This document shows, one piece after another, positions 1-11,624 of a stretch of 64,000 nucleotides of DNA. Position numbers and translations under genes: made by a program. Source of the stretch: Eremophila alpestris peregrina (Eukaryota > Chordata > Aves > Passeriformes > Alaudidae); NCBI GenBank assembly GCA_009792885.1, contig WMCF01000087.1, positions 2,900,230-2,964,229 of the forward strand. The letters run 5' to 3'. The notes beneath the pieces were generated by a model. The model was given only the letters and a program-made list of their open reading frames with translations, had not been told where the DNA came from and searched no databases. Within the stretch, counting starts at the first letter, position 1; each line of letters opens with the position of its first letter.

Positions 1-3000
1 CTGTGATAGGTTGAAATGCAGGGCAGCTGCTGCCTTTGGCTTCTTTATTGATTTCTGTGGGCAACTTAAAAGACATCATGTAACTTCCAGTGTTTTTTGG
101 AAAAAGTAAGGTGAGAGAGTTGCTTACATAACATGCAGTTAAAAATGAAACCTGGAATCTGGGTATTATCAGTAACTTCTTTTTATCTTAGCTTGAATGC
201 CTAGATCTCCTGAGGAAGGAAGTGTTGTGGGATGTAGGAATGTGCTGCTCAGGGAAGTGTTGGTGGAAGGATTCCTGTGGTGAGGCTATCTGGAGTACCA
301 GAAATTTATTGTGGTTTTGTTTTCTCCCCTCTGTGGCTCACTGAGGCACTGTGAAGGTTAGTGTAGGTACTGAGGTCTGTTAGGCTTCATGGCTTCCCAT
401 GGCATTCCCAGGTCCCTGCAGCTGGAGCCTGAGTGATGGTGTGGCAGAAGGGATGATGATGAATTAGCTCCTCTGGGGATGGGCAGGGCTTTGACTCGGC
501 AGCCAGAAGTGAGAGTGATGCCAGCAGCTGGTGGGACACAGGAACTGCCTGGCCTTCCCTGTCCTGTCTAGGCTCTGCTTTTGCTTGGAGCTTCTCTGAG
601 GGCCTTTTTGGGCTTTTCTGGGCTTGTCTGCTGGGAGCTTTTAGCTCTGTGAGCACTCACAAGATGCAGCTGTGTGTGAGGGCCAGGAGAAGGTTAAAAC
701 AGCAATGGGAAATGCCATTTAGACTTGACCTTTCCACATTTAGAGGCTGGACAGGGCCCTGAAATCAGTCCTGTGGCCTTGTTGGGAGATCCAGGGACAG
801 AGGCAGCTCCTCCTTAAGCCCTGGCCAGGCTTTGGGAGGAATCCAGGAGGAGACTGAACCCAGCTGTTCCCACACTGGAAGTTGTGTGAGCTTGTTTATT
901 GCAGCCAATTGTCCAAAGTGGGCACTGTCCCAGCACAGTTCGGAAGCCTCTTTGCCTGCGGGTGGACATGTGGGAATTCCCAGTTCTGGGAGGGACTCTC
1001 CAGTGCTTGGCTGTGACAGGGGATTCCCAGCTGCTGTGCGGCTCTGGAGCATGATGAAGTCTCAGGGTCCCTGGTGCTGTATCTCAATCCCTGCGGGCAA
1101 TCTTTTCTTGCAGTGTTGAGGGGTGTCACTGAGCTTCTCCTGGTGAGATTTCTTGCTGCTTTGAGCTATAGAAAATGACACTGAATTCCTGAGGTCTGTG
1201 TCTTTGCTGCTGGCCCTGCCCACTGGCCAGACTACTGGGAGGGCTTGAAGGGTTTAGGCCTGAGTTCCTTTGGTCAGTTTGCTCCCACCCTGGTGTACTC
1301 CTGGAAGTGCCACTCACCTGCCAGGACTTAGGAGCTGCTGGCTGGGTGCTGGTTCTGTTCTGGAGTGGGAACCGGTAGCCACCAAGAGGGCTTAGAGAGA
1401 AACCTGGTGATGGGCTGGGGCAGCCTGAACTGAGATCTTCACTCTCCCTGACACTTGATACCAAGGGAGTAGGGAGATAGATATTTCCATCCAGCTCAGG
1501 ATTTCTTGTGCAAATGAACAAAGCTCTGGAAGGCCCTTCAGTGTGGGGGTTTTGTTCTAGTTCTGATTTAGAGCCACCTTCTGTCATAAAGGAAACAAGC
1601 AGCACTTGCTGCTACTGGGGCGCTTCAGTTCATTTCCTCCAAAATATTTGCAGTGCTCTGTAGCTGATGTGCTGATATCAACATGTGCAAGCTACTTGTC
1701 TTTGCAGTGTGTTTCATTATATTTCACATTGAATCAAATGTCTCTGCAGTTATTTGTGACTTGCTGAACTGTTTTTAGAACCAATACTCTTCCTTGGGGC
1801 TCAAGGTTGCCAACCTGAATGTCGCTGGCAACTCCAGGGGACTCGGAGACTCGTGGTAGTTGTGGCCTTCTGACTCTGGAGCACCTTGGGTGAGTCAGAG
1901 AATTGGAGATCCCTGTGACCTTTGCTCGTGCCATGTAATAGCCACTAATGCATTTACTTACAACTTCAGCTGTGCTATTGCTTATCTAAAAAAATCCAGT
2001 ATTTTGTGATCAAAGTCTCTCCTCTCTTCTGTCTGGATTTCTCCCAGTTTTCATCAAAAGTTCATCTTTAGTAGTTTAAATTGGAGTTTCTTTTGAAAGG
2101 GAAGAAAGGGAAGTCGTGGTCAAAACACTTAAGCACTCAGAGAGGCAAAGCAAAGGCTTATTTGCAAAGCTCTTCAGAGGAAAAACTGAATTAGGTACAA
2201 GCCTCAAAAATAGTTCCAATTTATCTTCTAATAATGACATAATGGAAATAAAGGAAAGGATTTGGTGTAACTTGGATATGTAGTTTAGGAAGTACAAATT
2301 GCACAAAATTATCTCAGCAAGGTGGAAGAAATTACTATTTTTTCCTCAAATCCCTCTTTTGGGTGAGGTGATTGTTTTGGGCAGTTTTTCAGCATTAGTG
2401 GGAATGCAAGTTCCCCAGATATGCTGGAATCTTCTGTGACTATTGGTAGCTCACACTACCTCTAAAATTACAAGCTGTTGTTGAAATATTTAATTTCTGT
2501 TTTCTTAGGGAAGAAATGCCCTGAAGTTGTTCTAGTCTCTGGCCATTGCAGGGCAGACTTGGTTCTCTGTTCCATCTGTTCTGGTGCATAGGATGGTGGG
2601 TTTTCAGGAATGTAAATAGTCGTGATTCCAGCCTGGAGATCTTCCCTGGCTGTGCTGCAGGGGTGTAACGGCCGCCTGGGTTCCTCCTCTGCTTCTGTCC
2701 CATTGCAGACCTGTCCTGCCCTTTCAAGTAGCCCTTCCTTTCTTGAGAAGTTCATCCATCCTATGCTCAGTGGGGAGATCTTGGTTGATGCTATGTTCTG
2801 CCTGCCAAGTCCGGCGAAGGCTGCTGCTGTGGTTGGAATATTGCCATGGAGATCCTGCAGACAGGTAACAATCCTTTCCCTTACAGGTGGATCTGTGCTG
2901 CCCTGGGAGGCTCTGGTTTGCCCTGGGTTCCTAGTGAAAGCATCTCCCAGGGATGTGCTAAGGCCTGAACAGCAGGCCTAAGCCTAAGCTGACTTACAAG

Positions 3001-4687
3001 ATGAACCTTGAGCATGATGCTATTAGTACCATCAAGACTCTTTAGTTAGAAATAGATGATCAAAAAATTAGTATTTGTTGTTCTTAATGCCAGACTGCCT
3101 GTTGTACAGCCGTTTGTATCACTTTGTGTAGGGTATATTGAGAAATCTGCCCTACAGATGTCCCTAGAGACTTGTCAGTGCAGTATTTTAGGCAAAACCC
3201 TCCTTGGCTCTGGCCTGGGCTCTGGCTAAGCCCTGGCCCCAGCTGGTTGGGAAGTGGGCCATGAGAACCAGATGTTTTCTGCGCAAAAAGCTGAACAAGC
3301 CATTTGGACTTGTCAATAAGGGCTTATCAAGCTGGACCCTTTTTTGGGTGAACTGGAGACCTTGGCTAGCGGTGCATGCACTGTGTAGGTTTTCCCCAAT
3401 TGCCGGGAAGGGTTCTCCAGGTCCTTGCTGCAGAACAGGGCTCCCCAGTGACTGTGGACACTGCCTCATTGGGGGAGTGTTCAGGCAGTTGGTGATGTGT
3501 CTTCCTCTATCACTATTGTCTCTCTCCTGCTCCTGTAGTAATGATTAGATGTGTTCCCTTTCTTATTTTGACTTGTTGCTGAAGCCAAGTGAGTAATAAG
3601 CTTGTTGTTTTACCAAATGCATCCTTTTACCTTGGTTTTGCCTCAACTTTAATAGTAAAATAAGACCATTCCTCCTCTTGCTGTGTGCATCCATTCTGTT
3701 GCTGCTGTCAACTGGCAAAACACACAGTCACTGCCCGAGGCAGTGCAGGAAGAGATCCCAGGGAAGCCAAGCAGTCTCTACTTGCTCCTTATTCCTGCTA
3801 AGTACCTTGGAGTGAGTGCAGTGATCCCTAAGGATGAAGAAGGGCTTGGGATGAGGCAAAAAGACTTGGAGAAAACATTTTCCAAAATGATGTGAGTTTG
3901 AAGGTTTTCCATTATCAGGTGCTTTTGTCCATCACATGTTTTTTTCTATTTGTAATGGTTGTTTAAGTTCTAGGACCCTAAGTTCAAAATAAAAGCGACA
4001 TTTTCTAGGGTATGGCATAATTTTTTATTATTTTTTTTTCTTTTTGTTTTGTGGAAAAAATTAATTTTCTTAAGCTTTTTACTTCAGGATATACAGGAGC
4101 TCAATTGAGCCTCTCACACCAAGCAGTGCAAGTGCACGGTAGTTAAATGGATTAGTTGTTGTCTGAAGAGTAATGGATTAATGGATTAAATCTCTTGGTG
4201 CTTCTATTGGTACAATGTGAAATTTTTTTGTTCCTATGCACCTAAGCTCTGAGCACGCTTGGAGAGACGTACAATAAGCATTGGATTGCTCTGGACATGT
4301 GATGGGAAATGTGTGTTTGGAGTGGCCTCCTGTGGATAAGCTGCTGTTCTGTGGCAGGGCTGCAGCAGTGCTGAGCAGAGCAGGGAATGGGCAAGTCTGC
4401 TCCAGGAGGGTGACAGCTGTCTCCTAATATTTGCAGAATATAATAGAAGTTAACCTAGCTGTGCACACAAAGCCTGTGGCAATAATTATTAGCAATAACT
4501 GTAGCTTTTTCTCCAGAGGTCACTAGCAAGCATGGAACAAGAACTGACCCAGAACTTGTTGGGGCTGCAGCAGAGAGAAGCAGCAAATGGTGTTGAGAGA
4601 ATTTCTGTGAGTCCCTGGGAGATAATGATTTTCTTTAAAATTTCAAAACAAATCTGAATAGGAACACAAAAACCTCGCATGGGAGGT
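1..4687. other. Left flank without a supported gene
   Basis: Mixed-composition vertebrate DNA. Several open frames of 60-160 codons occur on both strands, but none shows a recognisable domain, a coherent splice pattern or protein-like composition. Short T-rich tracts occur near 4020-4070. I see no LTR or LINE end in this stretch. An old diverged repeat or a distal exon could be missed without a database search. Confidence 0.6.
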
Positions 4688-4693
4688 GTTACT
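4688..4693. repeat. Target-site duplication, left copy (GTTACT)
   Basis: The six bases GTTACT lie directly before the TG that opens the 5' LTR. The same six bases follow the CA that closes the 3' LTR at 12038-12043. A 6-bp duplication is typical of alpha- and betaretroviral integrases, and it fixes both provirus ends. Confidence 0.93.
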
Positions 4694-5096
4694 TGTAGCA
4701 ATGTATTTGCTTGTTAAAATGAGTTAAGCTATTCTTTGTACCAACTCCCTGTGATGTTACCTGAACACCTGCAGTTCTGTTACTCAGGCCTCAGGAATTC
4801 ATCAAGGCCGCTGTGAGAAAAACAGGACGAAAACAAGGCTGAGAGGCTTGGGAAAGCTGACCGTTGAGAATGTAAACTTGAGACAGAAGTGGGCTCGGCA
4901 TGGGAATGAATTCTGGCCAATTGGGTGCTCTGGGGGGTGTATGCCAACCTCATGGACAGGTTGAAGAACTAATCAAGCAATGTGTGTGTGTGTGCCTATG
5001 CTAGGCAGAAATCTGTAACTGTCGCTTATTGTAAACAATAAATGGCTTCTGCGAAATCATATTGATTCGGAGTACGGAGGTCCGTGTTTTCCTGCA
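4694..5096 (+). repeat. 5' LTR of the young provirus
   Basis: A 403-bp LTR starting TGTAGC and ending CCTGCA. It aligns along its whole length with 11625-12037. An AATAAA polyadenylation signal lies at about 5038-5043, and a short GT run near 4981-4992. Relative to the 3' LTR it lacks six bases (TATAAA) after position 4725, which removes the only good TATA box, and four bases near 4744. Transcription from this copy is therefore probably weakened. Confidence 0.93.
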
Positions 5097-5099
5097 TAT

Positions 5100-5117
5100 T
5101 GGTGACCCACGACATAT
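5100..5117 (+). promoter_or_regulatory. Primer-binding site, tRNA-Trp-like
   Basis: Three bases after the 5' LTR, the sequence TGGTGACCC followed by a CGAC block resembles the tRNA-Trp primer site used by avian leukosis-type viruses, with an extra A after the ninth base. The position is right; the tRNA identity is tentative because the 3' half matches poorly. Confidence 0.6.
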
Positions 5118-5343
5118 GGAACGTGTGGTCTTGGAGCAGACCAGAGCTCTTTGCACTGCGAAGAGGGTCTGCCGAAAGTGCAGGAGGCCTGGTCGGAGGC
5201 CACCACGCTGGCCGTGGTGGTGGGAGTCGAAGCTGGACTCCATGCGGAGTCGGGGGCAAAGAATCCTCCTGGGAAGAACTCTGCGGATAATTTATGCTGC
5301 AGCGGAACACCTAGAAAAGGTGAGACGGCCGGGGCTAGAGGAG

Positions 5344-6752
5344 ATGGAGAAGGCTTTATTGAAAGGGGAGACAGCCGCGATAAACCTCCTCCAGTTTATG
5401 CTTTCTAAGAAAGCACACAATTATTGGGGTCGGGAAAGAGGACTTTTTGCTACCCCCAGAACTGTTTTTGATACTGGTGCATGGGATAAGCGGGGAATGG
5501 AGCTGTGGGACACAGTGAGCGATGTGTTAAAGAAAACAGAAGGAATAAGTACTTTGTGGAAAGCTTTATTACAACGCTGAAACTGTTAAAGGCAGATCCC
5601 ACAGCTGTGGCCAGGGCTGCTGCCGCTTTAAGATCAAAAGACCCCACCACCGCCTTCCCGGCTCATGTGAGAGAGTTTTTTGGGCGGGAAGAAACAGTTA
5701 TACCATCTCTACCTTTCGCACCCCTGGGGACAGAAGTGCAGGCTCCACAAGCCATTCACAGCAGTGGTGCCCCCGAATGCATTCCATCTCCACAGGCTGC
5801 GGTGGAAACGGAAGGGTTGGAGGTGGACATGTATTTGCCTCTGCCAGCTCAGGATTTTTCTGAATTCCCTGAGAACTTAACTAAAAAATTAGGGAGTCAT
5901 GTGTCTCCTCCGCTGCTTCCCTCGCTGTCTGACTCACTCCAGCCTCGTAGCAGGCATTCAAATGCAGAGAGCAGGCATTCAGATGTAGATCGTAAGCTTC
6001 CTGTGAAGCAGCAGGAGCGCCAGAGGCAATTAACACAACTATCTGAATTCAGACCTTCAGTACATCAGAGGGAAGGACAAAGAGAAAGATCCGCTTTTTG
6101 GATGGAGGAGGGGAACAAAAATATTCAGTTTGCTAACAGATCGACTCCCCGGAGTTCTGATCTGGATTGTAGTGACAGGGTGCATTTGTGGGTGCCTTTC
6201 TTGGGGGATCGAATTTCCAGGAATGTGGCCGCGTTACGGGCAGAGCCACGAGCTAGATTTTCGGCGGTGAAACCACGCTGCAGGGCAGGAACTACAAATC
6301 CCATCATGCCCTTGGCAGCTGACTGGAAGGATGCCACCTTTGAAATGGAAACTACAGCCCCCAGAATGCAAAGCAGGCGCGACCAAACGCGTTACATGGT
6401 GACGCCGATCCCGGAGGGACGAGCAGTTCAAATTTCTCATTCTAAAGATGTCAAAAATGTCTTTTTCAAGCAGCCGCAGCCGGCCCCAAAATTGGACAAG
6501 AAAACGAAGGAGGAAATAGTGTTTTTCGACAGCGATTTGAGTCAGGAACAGTTCAGACACGTGCAGGTCTGTGTGAGTCCCAAGCGGGATGCAGAGAGGG
6601 ACTTTCAGATGGGTGTGGCTTCAGATGTGGCCGCTCAAGCACCACAGGAGTCCAGGAATGGGACAACACGCAGGAACTGTAGCATGCGGGGAGTTGCTGC
6701 CGCACCAGGACATGCAAAGCTGGTCCCTGTGGACAGGGGACCCCCTGAATAG
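5344..6752 (+). pseudogene. Retroviral gag N-terminal region, frameshifted
   Basis: The open frame from about 5344 (start MEKALLKGE) runs to 5580 and looks like a small helical matrix domain. A second frame, open from 5505 to 6752 (415 codons), continues the same protein after a shift near 5560-5580. This second part is rich in Pro, Ser, Arg and Gln, as expected for the linker region between matrix and capsid. I see no capsid major-homology region and no zinc knuckle, so the 3' half of gag is absent. The frame that begins at 5062 starts inside the LTR and is unlikely to be the true start. The family match is inferred from position after the primer site and general character, not from a diagnostic motif. 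Confidence 0.55.
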
Positions 6753-7980
6753 CAGGAGAGGGAGGTCCAACCCAGAATCAGGCAAGATTCACCGTGCCCC
6801 GTGACCGAGGGATCAGCAAAAGTGCAGGTTGACAGTGTTCAGTTCTCCAAGGAGCAGGAAAGAGAAATATGACAGTGAAGTGAAAAACAAAAAGCAACTG
6901 TCAGTCATCATGATTTTGTTATACAGAAGCTGATCATAGTGTGCAGAAAAGATTTTACTAGCATAATGAAAAATAAAAGAAAAATAGATTTTTTTAATTA
7001 GAACAAATAGTTTTTTAATTGAAAAAGTTACTATATTTGAGTTTAAGTTAAGCTGTATTTTGGTGTTATATTAATACTAAGATTAGTTTCCATATGGCTC
7101 AGTTTAAGTTAAAATTATGTTATTTTAAGTTTGTTAAGTTTAAGTTATTTTTGAGTTTTGTTAAGTCAGATTTTTAAGTTTACATTACATCAGATCTTTG
7201 TTGATTTAAGATTTTGTTATATGTAATTTTTACTCAGTTAAGGTAGTTTAGGGTTTATGTGAAAATTTATTCATGTTAAGTTTAGGATTTATTTATGTCA
7301 AATGTTATCCGTATTAAATTTTATTTAATTTAACAGTAATCTTAAGTTTTGTTAAAAATATAGTTATCTAATTCGCAAAGTTCAGTTATTTTTCTTAGAA
7401 ATAACACAGCTTCAACAGGGAAAACAGTGATGGAGCATTGAAATGCACAATTTTGTGGATGCAAGAACAGAAGACTCAGTGAAAATTTTTGTGAAGATTG
7501 TGACAATGATTGGTTGTAAGGTGTTTTACTATTTTATCTGGAAGTTATAAGTATATAATGATTTAGAAAGATGTTGAGTTCATAAGATAATGTTGATATA
7601 TTTATTGCATTATATAAGTTTAGAAGTTTTTATGATAAATATTATTTGTAAAATATTATTAATGTATTTATAGCCAACTCCTCTTTTATATGTATTTTAC
7701 TATCTCATTTTATAACGATCTAAAAGACATATGTCATTTCAAGTTTCTTCTTTCCGTTTTTAAGTATTTCATAATAGTTATTATTAAAAATCTTGTTTTA
7801 AAAAATATATATTGAAAAGTTACTCTAATGCAAAGCCAGTGGGGGCCTGGCCAGCCTTCCTGACTCTGAATGGAGAGACTGAATCCAGAGATTTTTCTGC
7901 AGCAGAAAATAAAATATTTGAGTCATTTAGACTTGACAATTTGACCTTATAAATATAACAGCTGAGATGAATTTTGGAGT
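6753..7980. repeat. AT-rich degenerate block inside the provirus
   Basis: This stretch is strongly A/T-biased. From about 6940 to 7380 it repeats loose variants of TAAGTTTAAGTTA and TTAAGTTTTGTTAAG. No open frame of note is present. It begins just after the gag frame ends and leads into older pol and env debris, so it may mark a recombination join or an expanded low-complexity tract. Confidence 0.6.
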
Positions 7981-7987
7981 GAAATTG

Positions 7988-8062
7988 GAGATCATGTCCG
8001 GAAATGAAATCCATGTTTTCACTGATTCAAAATTTGTCAGCTGTTTGCAGACTCTGGGATGA
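7988..8062 (+). pseudogene. RNase H fragment (pol remnant)
   Basis: One short frame reads HVFTDSKFVS, which matches the third acidic motif of retroviral RNase H (TDS with a following hydrophobic residue). It stops at a TGA at 8060-8062. It sits upstream of an integrase-like and an env-like remnant, the order expected in pol-env. The fragment is very short, so it rests mostly on context. Confidence 0.4.
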
Positions 8063-8240
8063 TGATTTAATAATTAATTTAGTGATTTAGTAATTAATAG
8101 ACATTTAGTCTCACAGGCATTGTTGATAATAGTCATTGATTGTGATTGTCATTTTAAATATTTTTAATTGTTGTATCAATATTTTTTCCTATTTGTTGTC
8201 AATGTTTTAATAAGAGTTATGTATTTTTGTCAAAGATACA

Positions 8241-8486
8241 ATGCCTCTGAAAAGGGTTTTTCAGAGCCCATTCCATCAATTATCAAGGACTTCTCAACAG
8301 AAGAGAAAAACTAAGGGAAATCCTTTGGTTTTGGTCAGAAATGCAGACTCTGGACAGCTTGAGAGTCATTTCAAACTAATAATTTGGGAGCAAGGGCTTT
8401 GCTTGTGTTTCCACAGGGTGAAGACAGAAGTGGGTGTTGGCAAGACACGTGAAGCCACTCAGAAAGCAGACACGAGCAGAAGCTGA
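8241..8486 (+). pseudogene. Integrase C-terminal domain remnant
   Basis: An 81-codon frame contains a stretch (NADSGQLESHFKLIIWEQG) resembling the DNA-binding end of avian-type retroviral integrases, where a Gly-containing turn precedes a Trp-Gly-X-Gly. The related minus-strand copy at 26756-27046 keeps a closer match. It ends about 75 bp before the env remnant, as at the normal pol-env overlap. No catalytic core is present here. Confidence 0.45.
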
Positions 8487-8564
8487 TCCGGAGAGCAAAG
8501 AAGATAACATGCAGACAGAACAGAAGTGAAGTCACGATCATCTCTTCATTCAGCATGCACAAGG

Positions 8565-9489
8565 ATCAAGGACTGAGGGGTTTCTTTCAGGACTTGTGTG
8601 TCATTGCATTTTTAGAGAACTTTACAGACAATGAAATTTTGTATGAAATTCAGGGTTTTTAGGAGTGAAGCAAACAAAAGAGAAAAACAATAGATGTCAC
8701 TCCAAATAATTTTATCTATGGAAATGTATCTTCTTGGTGTAATTACACTAAGAAGACAGACAAACCGTTTCACCAAGTTTCAGCACAATTGCCTCAAAGA
8801 ATTTTTCCATTTGGAGGGACAGAATTTGGCTTGCTATCCCTGCAAAAGTCACAGGTAGTCCATGTAGCATTGGAAGGTTTTCATTGCTAACATCCAACCT
8901 GACATCATCAAAAGAAAAAGAAAAAAGAATAACAAAACAACAACAAAAACAAACAAATGCACCATGATTCAAAGTGTGGTGCTGATGTTCACACATGGAG
9001 CAAATTTATGGCTGCAATTTTTTATAAGTAGTATCAATAGCAGCCTTGTCTCAATTGGATCACATGGATTGTTGGCAGAGCAGACACACCTGAGCCATCT
9101 CTCTTGCCTTGAATGACATGGTAACAGATGTCAACAGTGCAAGATGAGTGATGTTCCAAAAATGGAGCCTCAATTGATAATCTTTTGCTAACACACAGGC
9201 ACAGGTGTCAAGAATTTAAAAGTGCTGCATGAACTTGTGCATTCAAAATCAATTCATGAGGACATCAGGCAATTGCAAGAAAACATCACAAAACTTTTCT
9301 AAGTTATTGGATCTTGGTTGAATGGTGTGTTTGACTTTTTGATCTTTCACTTTTGTGGAAGGATCTTTTGAAAATTTGTCTTTATTTTTTAATAACACTC
9401 GTGATTCTTTTTATCCTCATGCCTTTTTCAATGAGCAGGCCATGAACAAAGCCACAAATAAGGTGTTTTTTGTGCAAACAGAAGGAGAA
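8565..9489 (+). pseudogene. Env remnant of the second retrovirus family
   Basis: From about 8565 the DNA aligns collinearly with 21680-22974, the env region of the satellite-embedded provirus. The shared parts are the segment starting GGGTTTCTTTCAGG, the surface-subunit end, and the transmembrane segment that reads SWLNGVFDF before the membrane span. Many frameshifts and stops break it. The 3' end includes the cytoplasmic tail frame at 9355-9489. It is much more decayed than the LTRs of the provirus that contains it. Confidence 0.7.
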
Positions 9490-9830
9490 ATCTGGGAAAC
9501 CAGAGTATCTCTCTGGGTCTCCTGGATGGGCAGGCCCTTGGCCTGTGTTAGAGACAGTGGTGGCTTTTGGTCTGAGCCGTGGAAAAGACTGCCACAGCTG
9601 TCTGAGGATTTCAAGGTCACGAGAATTTGATTGGTGTGATTTTGGTATGTCACTGGTTGAGAAAGTAGGGTTGTGCAACTTCACTGCATGATCATGGGTT
9701 TTAGTTATTGGTGTTTAGAGAAAAACAGTGTTAATGTAGTTTAGCGTATAAAAAGTCCAGGTGCTGTCGTGGGCAGAAGAGATTCCAGCTTTCCACCATC
9801 AGGTATTAAAAGGCTTGCTTGATAAATAAA
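9490..9830 (+). repeat. LTR remnant of the second retrovirus family
   Basis: Directly after the env tail and its purine-rich stretch, the DNA aligns with the start of the LTR at 22975 (shared blocks around CCGTGGAAAAGACTGCC and CACGAGA). Further on lie a TATA-like GTATAAAAAG near 9747 and AATAAA near 9825. The homologous start is truncated and heavily mutated. No second LTR or target duplication is visible, so this is a captured fragment, not a clean nested insertion. Confidence 0.6.
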
Positions 9831-10386
9831 AAATGGGGGAAGATGGGCTCAGCCCACCAGAAAAGTTTGTTTTAAGAATCCTAGGACAGGGTTATGGGAA
9901 GGACTTACAGAATTAATAAAATGGGAGAGAGGTTAGGCTTGTGTCATTACAGGCAAAGGACCCCGATGGATATCAGCGAAATAGGTTCACCCCTGGCTGG
10001 AGAAGAACACTCTGATTCCTAATCTCGCCAATGAGACAGCAATCAGCACAACCTAAGGACGTCAAAGACCTCAGATTGGGAACACAAAAAAAAAAAAAAA
10101 AAAAAAAGGAACATAAGGTCAAGGCTTTTGAGTATGGAAAGGAAGTGATTCTTCCGTGGATCTTAGTTGATAGACTTGAGCAGTGGGAGCTTGCTTCTTG
10201 GATTGGGGTGTTAAGCCTGACCAGTGGCAGCAGACTAAGCGTAGTCAGGAGAGGAGAAGGCCTCAAAAGTAACTGGCACATTTAGTTTGCGACCTTTCCC
10301 TAATCTCATAGGGGAAGGGTTTTAGCTAAAGATAAGGATATAGAATAGTTTTGAATTAGCAATGCAAGCTTTTGTAGTTTCTTCTT
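9831..10386. other. Unassigned segment with a 23-A run
   Basis: About 550 bp of unassigned sequence between the captured LTR remnant and the second env. It contains an uninterrupted run of 23 A at 10086-10108 preceded by a Lys-rich frame. The A run could be a retroposition scar or simple slippage. I recognise no domain in it. Confidence 0.5.
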
Positions 10387-11589
10387 TTGTTATTTATGCA
10401 TTGCAGCAACATCCATGGAGCAGGAGAAATTAGCTCGCCAGGATGGCATCAACAAAATATGTGGCTTGCTTGGGCCAGTGCTACTGGGATGGACTCCTTT
10501 TGTTTATCCTTGGCTATGCCTGGAGATCCTTTTCATACATGTCTAATTGGTATTCCCATAAGTAACTTTACTGGGTTCACAAAATGGGTTGGAGTCGAAG
10601 GAGAGCTATATATAGAAGCAAGTAGATCTGGTGCAGAGAATCATTGGTGCAACATAACTAAAGGTAGAACAGGATTGGACAGGTGCAAAACATCGGGAAT
10701 TAGGCCAAATGGTGAGGGCTTCCAAGCAGGGATGATCAATGAATGGAAGTGGACTAGAGCCTCAGGAACTGGACCTATTAGGATCAGTGCCTGGAAACTG
10801 TTGCTTGTTTTTTAATTACTTTGTAGACCCAAAATTAACTGATATGAGCAATGTTCTAGTCCCACGTTCCAAAAATAATAATGTTATTCTCAATCCAAAT
10901 TTTCCATGGTATCAGGATCTAACTAAATATTGCCGCAATTGGACTTATCCCGAAAGCGCTGGTGAAAACGCAACTGTGAGGATGCTCCCACCAGGGATCT
11001 TTTTGATTTGTGGAGACAGAGCTTGGCCTGCAATCCCAGGAAATGCCTTTGGTAGGCCTTGTTACTTAGGGAAGTTGACCATGTTTGCCCCCAGCATGCG
11101 TGATATGCTGAATCAGACAGTTTGGAGAACAAAACATAACAAAAGAGTTAAAAGAGCAATCATGAACCTGGGGCCTGATTGTAAGGATAATGTGGTGTTT
11201 TGGGACAGACCAGCCCGAATAGTAGCATCAATTCTTGCTCTTGGTGTTGCTGCAGCTCAAGCTTTAACTATGTTTAATAAGTAAAGATGTTTAACAGCTA
11301 AGCAATTAAATATCACTTCAGCTATTGCAAATCAGATGCTCATTGATGTAGATAGTATCATCCATTCACAGGAAACTCAAACGACTGTAAGACAACATGA
11401 AGCTGACTGTTAGTGATTGGGGTTTGAATGGATGGTTTGAGGGATGGAGAATCGCTAGATGGTTTTAAAGACATTGCAAAGACAGCACTGTTATTGTTGT
11501 TACTTATTATTTTCTTGCTTTGTATTATTCCATGTATTGTAAGGTTGGTGACTCATCTGATGAAGAAAGCAGTGAAGAGAGTTTGAATG
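10387..11589 (+). pseudogene. Env remnant of the host provirus (SU plus TM start)
   Basis: The 10387-10815 frame, then the 10739-11284 frame after a shift near 10740-10760, together cover most of a surface subunit and the start of the transmembrane subunit. Visible marks are several N-glycosylation sites (NFT, NIT, NWT, NAT, NQT), repeated Cys residues, a basic furin-type site KRVKR near 11140-11155, and a hydrophobic Ala-rich fusion-peptide-like stretch after it. A stop at 11282-11284 ends the frame early. Remnants of the rest of TM, including a hydrophobic membrane span near 11480-11560, follow in broken frames. The segment EPQEL is shared with the env at 21748-22974, so the two env families are related but distinct. 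Confidence 0.8.
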
Positions 11590-11596
11590 GTGCAAA

Positions 11597-11623
11597 AAGA
11601 AAGAAAGAAAAAGAAAGGCGGAA
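11597..11623 (+). promoter_or_regulatory. Polypurine tract before the 3' LTR
   Basis: A run made almost only of A and G (AAAGAAAGAAAGAAAAAG and onward to GGCGGAA) ends just before the 3' LTR start at 11625. This is the plus-strand priming site expected at this position. Confidence 0.8.
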
Positions 11624-11624
11624 T

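Noticed and set aside
765..1605. Overlapping 95-159 codon frames near the left edge
   Set aside because: No domain, no conserved motif and no consistent splice pattern.
5062..5300. Frame starting at 5062 as the gag start
   Set aside because: It starts inside the LTR and crosses the primer site; a start near 5344 is more likely.
10086..10108. A-run as the tail of a processed pseudogene
   Set aside because: No recognisable host gene precedes it and no flanking duplication was found.
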